This document shows positions 33,950 to 43,306 of a stretch of 64,000 nucleotides of DNA, piece after piece. Position 1 is the stretch's first letter. Each line of letters begins with the position of its first letter. The position numbers and the translations under genes were made by a program. Under the pieces are notes generated by a model, which had not been told where the DNA came from, made no database searches, and was given only the letters and a program-made list of their open reading frames with translations. This stretch comes from Flavobacterium sp. UMI-01 (GTDB lineage: Bacteria; Bacteroidota; Bacteroidia; Flavobacteriales; Flavobacteriaceae): assembly GCF_019656315.1 (NCBI RefSeq), contig NZ_BPLU01000008.1, positions 248,001-312,000 of the forward strand, given 5' to 3'.

Positions 33950-34600
33950 CTAATTCAGTTTTAGAGTCATGTACACACTTACATTACTGTTTTTTCCATC
34001 AGGAAAAGTATATGTTCCAGTACCTGAATCTCTTTCTTTACCTACCGTAGTTAAACCGTAGTTATAACGTGCACCAAATCCAATTGTATCAAAGTCAAGT
34101 CCGATACCTGCTGATAAACCTGCATCAAATTTGTTGAAATCATCATTGTCGAAATTTTCTTCAAAGTTGTACGATCCATCACTAGTTTCATTAGTCACTT
34201 GAGCATCGATTAAGTAAGCAAAATAAGGACCAGCGTGCACACTTAAATTCTTAGTTAAATTTCCTTTTACTAGTAAAGGAACTTCGATATAATTCAATTT
34301 GAATTTGGCTTTACCTGAAGCAATTACATTGTCATAAGTCAATTCTGAACCTTTACGACTAAACAGAACTTCTGGTTGGAAAGCAGCAAAATCTGTTATT
34401 GGAATCAAAGTATAAATACCGGCATTAAAACTGGTCAATACATTGTTATCATCCACATCTTCAGTGTACATGTTGGAAAAGTTTACACCACCTTTGATAC
34501 CAAATTGTGGGGTACCGTTGTTAACTTGTGCCTTCATTTGAGATGTTCCTAAGCCAATAAATAAAGTTAGGGCTGCTATTGTTCTAATTGGATTTTTCAT
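33950..34600 (-). CDS. Outer-membrane beta-barrel protein (porin/PorT-like)
   Basis: A 216-aa protein with a signal peptide (MKNPIRTIAALTLFIGLGTSQMKAQ). FGIKGGVNFSNMY opens the barrel as in the Bacteroidetes porin-family/PorT group, with alternating strands such as FKLNYIEVPLLVKGN and YLIDAQV, and the end VSVYMTLKLN gives a terminal aromatic/hydrophobic strand. It would sit in the outer membrane; transport specificity is unknown. The 608 bp upstream contains no gene that I can support. Confidence 0.85.
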   Translation of the reverse strand: MKNPIRTIAALTLFIGLGTSQMKAQVNNGTPQFGIKGGVNFSNMYTEDVDDNNVLTSFNAGIYTLIPITDFAAFQPEVLFSRKGSELTYDNVIASGKAKFKLNYIEVPLLVKGNLTKNLSVHAGPYFAYLIDAQVTNETSDGSYNFEENFDNDDFNKFDAGLSAGIGLDFDTIGFGARYNYGLTTVGKERDSGTGTYTFPDGKNSNVSVYMTLKLN

Positions 34601-35208
34601 AAGAATATATATTTATTTGTTTCTACATTACAAAGATGCAACAAGAAGAAGCCTAACCTGTTATAAGATATTTGCGATGTTTTATAGAATTTCCATTTAG
34701 TAAAAGAAACAAACAAATCAAGTATAATAAGAAGTAAAATAATGTTGGGTGTTAGTTAAAAAAAACAATTAGGTATGTCGGATGTATTTAACTAAACCAC
34801 TATGGATTTGAAATTCATGGAATGATTCGCTGACTTAAAGTTTCCAAGGTTGAAAATGGATTTAACCACAAATTCACAAATTTTGTATTACTAATAATTT
34901 TTTAAAATTTGAAAACTGTGGTATGAAATTTTTATAAGTCCAAAAAAGCATCTTTTTATTAAGATTGTGTCAATACAATGGGTTTTGGAAATTTATTCGC
35001 AGCGTATTAGAACAAAAAAAAATTACTGTAAGCTATTAACTTTTTTTAGGAATAAACCACAATCTATTTGTAGTAATGAAGGCTGGAACTATTTAAGGTA
35101 ATAACTAGTTTTTTTATACGCCTATCAGGCTGAACTTTTCGAAGTCTTGTTTTATACTAATGATAATCAATTTGTTGATGGCAACTGAATATGCTCTAGG
35201 CAAATCCT
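34601..35208. other. 608-bp AT-rich intergenic region, no gene seen
   Basis: Both strands are closed by frequent stops. The part near the barrel gene should hold its promoter, but only an imperfect -7 (CATCTTTG) is visible. Around 34865-34882 is AACCACAAATTCACAAAT, a short tandem-like CACAAATT pair of a kind common in Flavobacterium intergenic DNA. No terminator or RNA gene was recognised. Confidence 0.4.
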
Positions 35209-36177
35209 TTATACGTTTTTAGACAGAGTATCTATCTCTTTTTGGGCGTCTTGAAGATTTTTTTCTTTAGAAGTAACAGTTACAGCATGGACTATTTCTG
35301 CAAATTTGGAAGGGACAATTGGAGTCGAATATTGAAGTGCATAATTTTTAGCAAATTCGGCTCCAAAATATAAAATGCAAGAAGAATAATAAACCCATAC
35401 CATAATAATTACAAAAGAACCTGCTGTGCCATATACGTTTTGAATGTTAGAATTGGCTATATAAAAAGAGATCAAAAACTTACCAATCATAAATAAAATG
35501 GCAGTTGTAAAAGAAGCCAGTCTCACTTGACGCCATTTGATTTCAGCATCTGGTAAAATAGTGAAAATCGAACCAAATAATAAGGATATAATGGCAAAAG
35601 TGATTAGGCTATTAATTGTATAAACTAGGTAATAAAACACATCGGATAAGGCTGAAAAGAGATGGTCACTTAAAGTATCCATAATAGCTGATACTCCTAA
35701 GGAAACCAGAAGAATAAAACCAAAACTTCCGATAACTCCAAACGATAACAAACGGGATTTAAGATACAGCCAGAAACCCGATTTTTTTTTGGGTTGAATT
35801 CCCCAAATGGTATTAATGGAATCCTGTATTTCAGCAAATACGGATGTAGCCCCTATAAGTAACGTCACCATCCCGATTATACCTGCAAAATTTCCGTCAT
35901 CGGATAATGATAAATTTTCGATAATAGTTTGAATTTGTTGTGCGCTAGATGGTCCAACAAAACTTTTTATTTGACTAAATATTTCCCCTTCAATTGCTTT
36001 TCTTCCTAAAAAGAAATCGGATAAATAGAGTATAACCAACAATAAGGGACCTAATGAAAACATGGTAACATAAGCCAAAGATGCACTCATTTTCATTGCC
36101 TTATGTTCCAAAAAACAATTGACGCTCTGTTTTAAGACCGTCCATAATGTTTGTAAATAAGGCTGAACCGTTTTCAT
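35209..36177 (-). CDS. YihY/BrkB family inner-membrane protein
   Basis: A 322-aa integral membrane protein with about six helices. The family signature is in MKMSASLAYVTMFSLGPLLLVIL (residues 27 to 49); later segments include VGMVTLLIGATSVFAEIQDSINTIW and YGTAGSFVIIMVWVYYSSCILYFGAEF. YihY proteins were once called RNase BN, wrongly; their role is unsettled, possibly in envelope homeostasis. The upstream gene on the same strand ends 5 bases before, so both are probably co-transcribed. Confidence 0.92.
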   Translation of the reverse strand: MKTVQPYLQTLWTVLKQSVNCFLEHKAMKMSASLAYVTMFSLGPLLLVILYLSDFFLGRKAIEGEIFSQIKSFVGPSSAQQIQTIIENLSLSDDGNFAGIIGMVTLLIGATSVFAEIQDSINTIWGIQPKKKSGFWLYLKSRLLSFGVIGSFGFILLVSLGVSAIMDTLSDHLFSALSDVFYYLVYTINSLITFAIISLLFGSIFTILPDAEIKWRQVRLASFTTAILFMIGKFLISFYIANSNIQNVYGTAGSFVIIMVWVYYSSCILYFGAEFAKNYALQYSTPIVPSKFAEIVHAVTVTSKEKNLQDAQKEIDTLSKNV

Positions 36178-36182
36178 TTGAA

Positions 36183-36734
36183 TTAAAGTTTAAAATTGCT
36201 TTTTAAATCTTTGCTGTTTTGCATTACGATTTTTTCTGTTTTTTCAGCAAATGCTTTAAGTTCTGGATTAAACGTTGTACTTTTTATAGTGCTTAAAAGT
36301 TCAAGTTGAATATCAATTTCTTGGTTTAAAATTTGTACCAAATAAGAAGTTGAATCTTTATTTCCCAAGGCTTTTTTATCTAAATTCAAATGATAAATGG
36401 GCTTTGGTATTACAATCATATTCCTTTTAGTAAGTTCTCTTAAAAGGAAATTGTTGTTTTCATGATTTTTCTTAATCTTTAGAACAAGTGCAAGATGTGG
36501 AACTTTTTTATTTTGATTAAAAATCAAGGTACTGATGTCGATAATCTTTTTGTTCGACTCATTTAAACACGCCAAATTATTAAAGTCCATTGTGGAATTT
36601 ACATCATGAGTGGGTTCTTGAAAAACAAATTCACCAAAATCTTTTCTTTGTTTAAAACAAGAATATATTGAGCCAAAAACTAAAATTAAGAATAGACTAC
36701 CGATGAGTATTTTAAAAGGGAGTCTTTTTTTCAT
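36183..36734 (-). CDS. Membrane-anchored helical protein (DUF4142-like end)
   Basis: A 183-aa protein. The chosen start gives MKKRLPFKILIGSLFLILVF, a signal-anchor or lipoprotein-type N-terminus with Cys26 (IYSC), imperfect as a lipobox; an earlier ATG would add 19 residues with no sense as a signal. The C-terminal 75 residues (DSTSYLVQILNQEIDIQLELL) resemble the helical pair of DUF4142 proteins. It neighbours YihY and the sensor kinase. Probably periplasmic. Confidence 0.5.
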   Translation of the reverse strand: MKKRLPFKILIGSLFLILVFGSIYSCFKQRKDFGEFVFQEPTHDVNSTMDFNNLACLNESNKKIIDISTLIFNQNKKVPHLALVLKIKKNHENNNFLLRELTKRNMIVIPKPIYHLNLDKKALGNKDSTSYLVQILNQEIDIQLELLSTIKSTTFNPELKAFAEKTEKIVMQNSKDLKSNFKL

Positions 36735-36821
36735 AGTTGCATTTTTTACAAAATTAAAGAAACAATGAGATGCTTGATTTACATGATTCAATGCAGACTT
36801 TATATAATTTCCATTTTGGGC

Positions 36822-39029
36822 TTACGCGGGGATATAAAAGGTAAATGTAGTGCCAACTTCTGGCTCACTAGTTGCAAAAATAAATCCATTATGATTTTCG
36901 ATTATTTTTTTACAAATAGCTAATCCTACACCTGTTCCTTGGTATTCCGTTTTACCATGCAGACGATTGAAAAGTAAAAAAATCTTTTCAGCGTGTTCTT
37001 GCTCAAATCCGATTCCGTTATCTGTGAACTCAAATTTGTAGTACTTTTTGTTTTGTTTTTCTTTCAAAAGAAGTTCTGTTTTAGCCATGACTTCAGTATA
37101 AGAAATGGAAACTTCTGGAATGACCTGCTCTTTGGCATATTTCAAAGAATTACTTAATAAGTTGTAAAACAGTTGCTGCATTTGAAATTGAAGTCCGTTG
37201 ATTTCTGGTAAATCAGTATAGTGGATACGGGCTTGTGTGTCTTCAATTTTTTGGGATAATTCGGTTAAGCTATCTTGCAAAACGATATTCAAATCCACTT
37301 TTTCTAATTTGTTTTCGGATTTATTTGTTCGTGAATATTGTAGCAAATCATTGATCAGTACTCGCATTCTAACGGATGCCGATTCAATACGAGAGAGATA
37401 CTCTTTCCCAAAATCGGATAGGTTATTGGTTTCCTTATCGTTGATACGAGAAATGAAAGTTTGAATTTTACGAAGCGGCTCTTGCAAGTCATGACTAGCA
37501 ACATGGTTGAACTCATTGAGTTCGTTAATTTTTTGTTCCAATTCCTTGTTACGAGCTTTTAGCTGTAAACTTTTGTTGTAATCCACGGTAACATCTTGGG
37601 TAGTACCAATCATACATTTGGCACCTAAAAAGTCGATAAATGAAGTGGCATTGGTTCTAAATCTTCTAATTTTACCATCTTTTCTAATGATGCGGTAATT
37701 GATAGTAGGGAATTTTTTTTCTTTTTGCGCCTTATCAAGTGCATTGATCACAATGTGTTTGTCTTCTGGATGAACAAACTCAACAAATTTTTCTATAGAA
37801 GGTTTAAAAGCTTGAGGTTCAAAACCTAATAATCGAAATCGGTTATCCGAATATGTAAATTCTAAGGTATCATAATTAAGAACCCAACTGCCATATTTGC
37901 CTAATATTTCAGCTTGCTTGCTCGATTCTTCAAAAATTTTAAGGTGGTTATTAGCTTTAATTAAATCCTCATAATTGCTTTTGAGTAGTTCGGTTTTGTC
38001 ATTTTCCACGGTGATGTCCTCTGTCACACCTAATACCGTTTGATTCCCTAAACGGTCTGTAAAGAGTTTACCTGTAGCTCTTAGTAGTCTTGGAGTTCCG
38101 TCGGCTTTAATGATTCGGAAATAGGTATAAGGAACCTCTTCTTGGTTTACAATTTTTTTATTGGTGTCTTTAACGACTTCGATATCTTCTGGATGTACAA
38201 ATTTCAAAAATGATTCTTCAGAAGCCTCAAAAGACTGCGGTTCGACGCCTAATATTCGATATAAATTATCCGAAAAGCTCAGGCTGTTATTGTTTAAGTT
38301 CCATTCCCAGGTTCCAAATTCAGACAGAATTTCTGCTTGATAACTTAAAAATTGGGATTTACTTAATTTAATGTTAGCTGCTTGCAATTTTTCGACGTCC
38401 TTATTGGTTTGGTAATACGCAAAAACCAATACCATAAGTGTAAGAAACAAAATGCTAAGTGTTAAAATAGGTGTAAGGTAGATTTGACTTTGATAGAGCT
38501 TATTTCGTTCTTTTAGAAACAATTCTTCTAATGCAACCATTTCATTCAGCTTATTTCTAATTTCGACCAATAAGGTACTGCTTTCACGAAAATTTTTTTT
38601 GAAATGATTGTCTTTGGTTAGATCAATACTATGGTTTGCATCGGCATAATTAGAGATGTATTCGTAACGCTTATTGACAATACCATATAAGGATTCCAAA
38701 TTCTTTTGTTGGATGGGATTGTCTTTCGTCAAATTATTCAATAACAAAAAAGAGTTGTTTACGTTTTTTGTAGCTGTTCTATAGGGTTTAAGATAAAGAG
38801 TGTCTTTTGAGATTAAATACCCACGCATGCTGTTTTCTGAATCTTTGATATAGGAAAATAAATGCTCTAACTCCAAATTGACTTCATAGGTATGCATGAG
38901 TAATCTGGAGGAATCAGAGATGTTATTGATGTGTTTAACGGTAATGACGCCTATGAACAACAATACGATTAAGCTTATCGCAAATATAATCTTATGGTAA
39001 ATAGACGATTTATACTTGTTATCCTTCAT
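36822..39029 (-). CDS. CHASE3-PAS-PAS hybrid-type sensor histidine kinase
   Basis: A 735-aa membrane kinase. Transmembrane helices near residues 12 to 30 and 182 to 205 enclose a CHASE3-like periplasmic domain (DSENSMRGYLISKDTLYL). Two PAS/PAC domains follow (about 225 to 345 and 370 to 490), then a coil, the dimerisation domain with phosphoacceptor His in VASHDLQEPLRKI (near 510), and HATPase_c with NLLSNSLKYA, FTDNGIGF and GTGVGLAICKKI boxes. No receiver is fused. A response regulator gene lies 3 bases upstream in the same operon. Confidence 0.93.
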   Translation of the reverse strand: MKDNKYKSSIYHKIIFAISLIVLLFIGVITVKHINNISDSSRLLMHTYEVNLELEHLFSYIKDSENSMRGYLISKDTLYLKPYRTATKNVNNSFLLLNNLTKDNPIQQKNLESLYGIVNKRYEYISNYADANHSIDLTKDNHFKKNFRESSTLLVEIRNKLNEMVALEELFLKERNKLYQSQIYLTPILTLSILFLTLMVLVFAYYQTNKDVEKLQAANIKLSKSQFLSYQAEILSEFGTWEWNLNNNSLSFSDNLYRILGVEPQSFEASEESFLKFVHPEDIEVVKDTNKKIVNQEEVPYTYFRIIKADGTPRLLRATGKLFTDRLGNQTVLGVTEDITVENDKTELLKSNYEDLIKANNHLKIFEESSKQAEILGKYGSWVLNYDTLEFTYSDNRFRLLGFEPQAFKPSIEKFVEFVHPEDKHIVINALDKAQKEKKFPTINYRIIRKDGKIRRFRTNATSFIDFLGAKCMIGTTQDVTVDYNKSLQLKARNKELEQKINELNEFNHVASHDLQEPLRKIQTFISRINDKETNNLSDFGKEYLSRIESASVRMRVLINDLLQYSRTNKSENKLEKVDLNIVLQDSLTELSQKIEDTQARIHYTDLPEINGLQFQMQQLFYNLLSNSLKYAKEQVIPEVSISYTEVMAKTELLLKEKQNKKYYKFEFTDNGIGFEQEHAEKIFLLFNRLHGKTEYQGTGVGLAICKKIIENHNGFIFATSEPEVGTTFTFYIPA

Positions 39030-39032
39030 AAA

Positions 39033-39479
39033 TTATAAGCGAAGTAAAAAGTTTTCTTTGTTCAAACTATTGGTATGATATTGCCAGTTGATAACAACTA
39101 CATCAGACAATATCTTTTTTAATTCCGAAAAATTACTAGGTTTTTTGATGTAGATATTGGCACCTAATACAAACGTATTTTCGATATCTTTCTCTGAAGA
39201 AGAGGTCGAATAAATAGCGATAGCAATATCTTTAAACTGTTCGTTTTTTTTAATTTCTTTCAAACAATCAATACCGTTCATGATGGGCATATTCAAATCC
39301 AAAAAGATAATATTAGGCAATCTCGTATCGGGATGGTTCAAATAATTCAATAATTCCTTTCCGTTGTTTACGGTATTAACAATGGTATTGATTTTGAGTT
39401 CGTCAAAAGCATCTGTGAAAAATAACCTATCGTCTTCGTCATCATCAGCCAGCGTAATAATAATATGGTCTTGTTGCAT
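39033..39479 (-). CDS. Single-domain response regulator (Rcp1-like)
   Basis: A 148-aa receiver domain without an output domain. ADDDEDDRLFF gives the acidic pocket (Asp12 to Asp14), Asp61 in IIFLDLNMPIMNG is the phosphorylation site, and YIKKPSNF carries the conserved lysine. This form is common as a partner of PAS kinases in Bacteroidetes. It lies between the AraC-type regulator and the kinase in one leftward unit. Confidence 0.93.
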   Translation of the reverse strand: MQQDHIIITLADDDEDDRLFFTDAFDELKINTIVNTVNNGKELLNYLNHPDTRLPNIIFLDLNMPIMNGIDCLKEIKKNEQFKDIAIAIYSTSSSEKDIENTFVLGANIYIKKPSNFSELKKILSDVVVINWQYHTNSLNKENFLLRL

Positions 39480-39491
39480 TGTTTATTGTAG

Positions 39492-40055
39492 TTAAAAATT
39501 GTTGGTAGCTAGTTCTCTTCTTTTTTTGATAATTCTTTGAAAGGCTGAAGGTGTCAGTCCAGTGGTGTTTTTAAATTGTGAACTCAAATGGGATACACTC
39601 GAATAGTTCAACTTAAAGGCAATTTCGGTCAAAGACAATTGGTTGTTGATAATCAATTGTTTCGTGTATTCTATTTTTTGTAGAATGATGAAATTTTCAA
39701 TAGAAGTATAGGTAACTTCAGAAAATAAATTGGATAAATAGCCATAACTATGATTAAGTTTTTCGGCTAAATACACAGAACTTTTCACAGATACATTGGC
39801 TTCGTCATTAAAGACCATTTCGATAATAGCATCTTTTATTTTTTGAATCAAAATGGTTTTTTGATTTTCAACAATTTCGATACCATAGGAATGGATGTTT
39901 TGGGTGAACTGTTCCCATTTTTCAGGTGCTATTTTTTCTAAAAATTCGACCTCACCAAACCCTAAAATCCGATACTTAATTTCAGATTCTTTTAGTTTTT
40001 CTTCTAGCACTCTATTGCAAATAGTATTAAAATCAAATTTTATAAATACCTTCAT
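39492..40055 (-). CDS. AraC-family transcriptional regulator
   Basis: A 187-aa protein. The C-terminal about 105 residues form the AraC double helix-turn-helix (VYLAEKLNHSYGYLSNLFSEV and LSLTEIAFKLNYSSVSHLSSQFKNTTG), the second HTH being the family signature. The N-terminal 80 residues are not a cupin and may be a heterodimer or phosphorelay-interaction region. It is the first gene of the regulator, receiver, kinase unit and may be its output. Confidence 0.9.
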   Translation of the reverse strand: MKVFIKFDFNTICNRVLEEKLKESEIKYRILGFGEVEFLEKIAPEKWEQFTQNIHSYGIEIVENQKTILIQKIKDAIIEMVFNDEANVSVKSSVYLAEKLNHSYGYLSNLFSEVTYTSIENFIILQKIEYTKQLIINNQLSLTEIAFKLNYSSVSHLSSQFKNTTGLTPSAFQRIIKKRRELATNNF

Positions 40056-40250
40056 ATATGTCTATTTTGATACGAATTGAATAACGTTATTTTATGAAAA
40101 TGGTTGATTTATTCATTATTCGTCATTTTTGTTTTGCTAAAATACGCTTTTGTATGCTTAATAATAAATGTAATTATTATAAAATTTCCTTAATTGATTG
40201 ACTTAGTATGTGTAAATAAATTTCGTTTTTCTAAATCATCTAGGAAAGAG

Positions 40251-41360
40251 CTATACTTTTAATTTTCGTAATCGTTTCCAAATTTTTAATCGGTTTTTGG
40301 CTTTATTACTAAAATATTTTTCTTTTGCTTCACCTAATAAAAAACCAACCGCTTGAAGATGGGTTGAATTGTCAAAAATCACTTTTAACGATGCCGTAAT
40401 AGGCAAGGCCAAAATCATTCCTGGAATTCCCCAAAGCATCGAAAAAAGAACGATAGATAAAATGGAAACAAAAGCATTTAGCGAAACTTTATTTCCAGTA
40501 ATTTTAGGCGTTATAAAATTACCTTCTATAAATTGTATAAAACCAAAAATCCCAATAACTCCTACGGCATACCAATAGGAATCCTTTGTAGCCAATGCTA
40601 CTAATGCAGGAATTAAAGAACCAATAATGATTCCTATATAAGGAACTAATAGTAGTAAAGCACAGAAAAAACCAAAGAAAAAAGGATAATCAATACCTAA
40701 AAACAATAAACCAATACTATTGAGGAATCCCACAATTACCATCACACTAACCAAACCTACGAGGTAATTTTGCTGTACCTTATATAGTTCGCCTAAAACT
40801 TTTCTGGTTTTAGCTTTATTACAAAGACCTGAAGTAGCTTTGTAAAGGAAACTCACCAAAAAATTTCGATAAAGTAAAAACAAAAACATATATAATGGTG
40901 ATAATATAAAATCACTTAATATACCTCCCGATTTTGTCAAAAATTGAAGGATGCTACTGGAATTTTGTTTTACAATTTCTTTTACTTCAAGTTTGTTATT
41001 CCCTACAATATCTTTTCTGGAAACACCAATTAATTGTTCTAAATCCGCTAATAAAGGGGTTGTTTTTTGTTCTATCTTGGCATAGTAACTATCACTTTTG
41101 CTCATTATTTCATCAAACTGTATTCCTATTAATACAAACATGACCAACAAGAGCGCTGTAAAAATCGTTATTGCTAATGTGATGGAGATAATCCTATTAA
41201 AGCATAAGCGAGATTCAAAATACTGAACAATTGGATATATCAAAACACTTAAAATAATGGCAAATAAAAGCGGAATAATGAAGTCTTGTAATATGTAAGC
41301 CATAAATACAATTAAAACAACCGCTAATAAATCCAGTGCAACATGATTTTTATTTGGCAT
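40251..41360 (-). CDS. AI-2E family transporter (TqsA/PerM-like)
   Basis: A 369-aa membrane protein of the AI-2E exporter/PerM family. It has hydrophobic helices near residues 8 to 35, 58 to 80 and 150 to 170, then the conserved segment at 198 to 300, with FFFGFFCALLLLVPYIGIIIGSLIPAL and the helix FIEGNFITPKITGNKVSLNAF, which marks the family. These proteins act in signal-molecule or ion/solute efflux; the substrate is unknown. It stands near the regulator genes and Dps/CsbD on the same strand. Confidence 0.92.
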   Translation of the reverse strand: MPNKNHVALDLLAVVLIVFMAYILQDFIIPLLFAIILSVLIYPIVQYFESRLCFNRIISITLAITIFTALLLVMFVLIGIQFDEIMSKSDSYYAKIEQKTTPLLADLEQLIGVSRKDIVGNNKLEVKEIVKQNSSSILQFLTKSGGILSDFILSPLYMFLFLLYRNFLVSFLYKATSGLCNKAKTRKVLGELYKVQQNYLVGLVSVMVIVGFLNSIGLLFLGIDYPFFFGFFCALLLLVPYIGIIIGSLIPALVALATKDSYWYAVGVIGIFGFIQFIEGNFITPKITGNKVSLNAFVSILSIVLFSMLWGIPGMILALPITASLKVIFDNSTHLQAVGFLLGEAKEKYFSNKAKNRLKIWKRLRKLKV

Positions 41361-41387
41361 AAAGGTAATTTATTTAGTTACTAAGAT

Positions 41388-41436
41388 AGCCTATTGATTA
41401 TAATCCTTAAAAGTAAGAATTATAAACCAATAGGCT
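41388..41436 (-). terminator. Possible terminator after csbD-like gene
   Basis: AGCCTATTG (41388-41396) pairs with CAATAGGCT (41428-41436), and inner TTATAAT/ATTATAA segments lengthen the stem. The T-run in the leftward direction is weak, so it may be a structural element instead. Confidence 0.4.
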
Positions 41437-41464
41437 TCAAGTTTTTTCTAACAAAATGTTAGAC

Positions 41465-41650
41465 TTACAACTCGGCAATCATTTTTTTGATTTCGTCTTT
41501 TGACTTACCCAGCTTTTGTTCTAAACGACCTAATAATTCGTCTTGTTTTCCTTCGGCAAACATCAAATCATCGTCCGTTAATTCGGCATATTTTTGTTTT
41601 AGTTTCCCTTTCAATTCATTCCAATTTCCTTTAATTTCTGTAGTATTCAT
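41465..41650 (-). CDS. CsbD family stress protein
   Basis: A 61-aa hydrophilic protein. MNTTEIKGNWNELKGKLKQK is the CsbD opening, followed by LTDDDLMFAEGKQDELLGRLEQKLGKSKDEI, the rest of the domain. CsbD proteins are small general-stress proteins. It follows the Dps gene by 31 bases on the same strand, so the two are probably co-transcribed. Confidence 0.93.
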   Translation of the reverse strand: MNTTEIKGNWNELKGKLKQKYAELTDDDLMFAEGKQDELLGRLEQKLGKSKDEIKKMIAEL

Positions 41651-41681
41651 GATAATTGATTTTAAATATTAATAATTGTTT

Positions 41682-42149
41682 TTAATTTATATATTTTCGG
41701 ATAGTCCATGCTTGTGTTTCGTGCTGTTGCAAAATAGAGGTTAAGAAATCAGCTGTACCGTAATCATTAGTGTCCTCCATTTTTTCAATGTAATCTCTTA
41801 ATTCCTTTAAAATGGTTTCATGATCCGCTAATAATTCTTGTATCATGTCTTTTTGTTCTACCGTTTTTGGATTTTCTTTAAGAGAAGCATGATCTATGAA
41901 TTCCTGCATTGTTCCAATAGCTTTAGCTCCTAGTTTACTGATTCGCTCTGCGATTTCGTCAATGGTATGTTCTAACTGTGTATAATGTGCTTCAAAAAGT
42001 TTGTGTAACTCCATGAAACTGTTCCCTGAAACATTCCAATGGAATTTTCTAGTTTTTACGTACAGCAACATTTCATTTGCCAAAACAACGGTTAAACAAT
42101 CGATACTGGTATTTAAATCTTTTTTTGTGATTCCAATTTTAGGTTCCAT
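41682..42149 (-). CDS. dps: DNA-binding ferritin-like protein Dps
   Basis: A 155-aa starvation/oxidative-stress protein that forms a dodecamer, oxidises iron and shields DNA. The ferroxidase residues are in KTRKFHWNVSGNSFMELHKLFEAHYTQL (His, then Asp/Glu region) and ETIL/DHE segments later. The ATG used gives MEPKIGITK; an earlier ATG would add 8 residues and leave almost no leader after the -7 box. It is paired with csbD, consistent with a stress role. Confidence 0.93.
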   Translation of the reverse strand: MEPKIGITKKDLNTSIDCLTVVLANEMLLYVKTRKFHWNVSGNSFMELHKLFEAHYTQLEHTIDEIAERISKLGAKAIGTMQEFIDHASLKENPKTVEQKDMIQELLADHETILKELRDYIEKMEDTNDYGTADFLTSILQQHETQAWTIRKYIN

Positions 42150-42185
42150 ATATTTTAATTTTAATTGTTTCATTAACGTTCCTTA

Positions 42186-42193
42186 CAAAGGTA
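42186..42193 (-). promoter_or_regulatory. -7 element for dps
   Basis: On the leftward strand TACCTTTG matches TAnnTTTG, 36 bases before the chosen start. No perfect TTG is seen at -33. Confidence 0.45.
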
Positions 42194-42270
42194 TTGGCAA
42201 CGAGTCTGAAACACTTTATACAATTTTTTAGGAATATTATAAAATTCCAATTTATATGGATTCTAGTTTG

Positions 42271-42278
42271 TAAATTTG
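42271..42278 (+). promoter_or_regulatory. -7 element for pyrF
   Basis: TAAATTTG matches TAnnTTTG 21 bases before the pyrF ATG. It overlaps the upstream in-frame TTG, so that codon cannot be translated from this start, which decides the gene start. Confidence 0.45.
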
Positions 42279-42299
42279 CAATCAGAATCCAATTATAAC

Positions 42300-43112
42300 A
42301 TGACTACAGAACAACTTTACAATCAAATTCAACAAAAAAAATCTTTTCTTTGCGTAGGACTCGACGTCGATCTCAACAAGATACCCCCTCATTTACTAGC
42401 TCTTGAAGACCCTATTTTTGAATTTAATAAGGCCATCATCGACGCAACCCATGATGTATGTGTGGCTTACAAACCTAACACAGCTTTTTTTGAAGCTTAT
42501 GGTATCAAAGGGTGGATGGCTTTACAAAAAACGATTGAATATATCAATGAAAAATATCCTGATATTTTTACCATTGCCGATGCTAAACGTGGGGATATAG
42601 GGAATACTTCTTCTATGTATGCCAAGGCCTTTTTTGAAGATTTGAATTTTGATAGTGTGACTGTTGCTCCTTATATGGGCAAAGATTCTGTAGAACCATT
42701 TTTGGCTTTTGAAAATAAACATACCATTATGCTTGCTTTGACGTCAAATGAAGGTGCTTTTGATTTTCAAACCCTTGATGTGCAGGGAAAAGAATTGTAC
42801 AAACGGGTATTGGAAACGTCTCAATCTTGGAAAAATAGCCATAATTTGATGTATGTTGTGGGAGCTACCAAAGCAGAATATTTTACTGAAATCCGAAAAA
42901 TCATCCCAGATAGTTTCTTACTCGTTCCTGGAGTGGGCGCACAAGGCGGAAGTTTGTCTGAAGTATGTCAATACGGTATGAATGACAAAGTAGGCTTGTT
43001 GATTAATTCTTCTCGTGGTATTATTTACGCTTCAAATGGAACTGATTTTGCTGAAAAAGCAAGAGCCGAAGCGTTAAAAATGCAACAGGAAATGGCAGGT
43101 TTGATGGGGTAG
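42300..43112 (+). CDS. pyrF: Orotidine 5'-phosphate decarboxylase
   Basis: A 270-aa pyrimidine-synthesis enzyme converting OMP to UMP. It belongs to the longer OMPdecase group 2: [15 protein letters not shown] at the start, [14 protein letters not shown], then [16 protein letters not shown] near residue 93 with the catalytic Asp-Lys network, and [10 protein letters not shown] near residue 213 for phosphate binding. The ATG was chosen because the -7 box overlaps the upstream TTG. A repeat region follows the gene instead of an ordinary terminator. Confidence 0.95.
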   Translation: MTTEQLYNQIQQKKSFLCVGLDVDLNKIPPHLLALEDPIFEFNKAIIDATHDVCVAYKPNTAFFEAYGIKGWMALQKTIEYINEKYPDIFTIADAKRGDIGNTSSMYAKAFFEDLNFDSVTVAPYMGKDSVEPFLAFENKHTIMLALTSNEGAFDFQTLDVQGKELYKRVLETSQSWKNSHNLMYVVGATKAEYFTEIRKIIPDSFLLVPGVGAQGGSLSEVCQYGMNDKVGLLINSSRGIIYASNGTDFAEKARAEALKMQQEMAGLMG

Positions 43113-43123
43113 GGGTTTAGAAA

Positions 43124-43300
43124 AGGTTAATTGTTTAAAAGTTTAAAAGTGTAGAAAAGGTTAATCGGTTAATTGTTTAAAAGTTTAATTTTTTTCTAAT
43201 AACCAGTTGACCAATTAACCAGTTAACCAGTTAACCAATTAACCAATTAACCGATTATCTAACTAACCAGTTAACCCTTGAACGATTAACCAATTACCCT
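43124..43300. repeat. Degenerate octamer repeat array downstream of pyrF
   Basis: From about 43200 the DNA is a run of AACCARTT-type octamers (AACCAGTT, GACCAATT, AACCAATT, AACCGATT, CAATTACC), roughly ten units. The first part (43124-43190) holds complementary copies, for example GGTTAATCGGTTAATTG, so the two halves can fold into long hairpins. The array shares the core AATTAACC with the repeat at 57346-57495. No ORF is supported. Confidence 0.75.
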
Positions 43301-43306
43301 CTTTAA

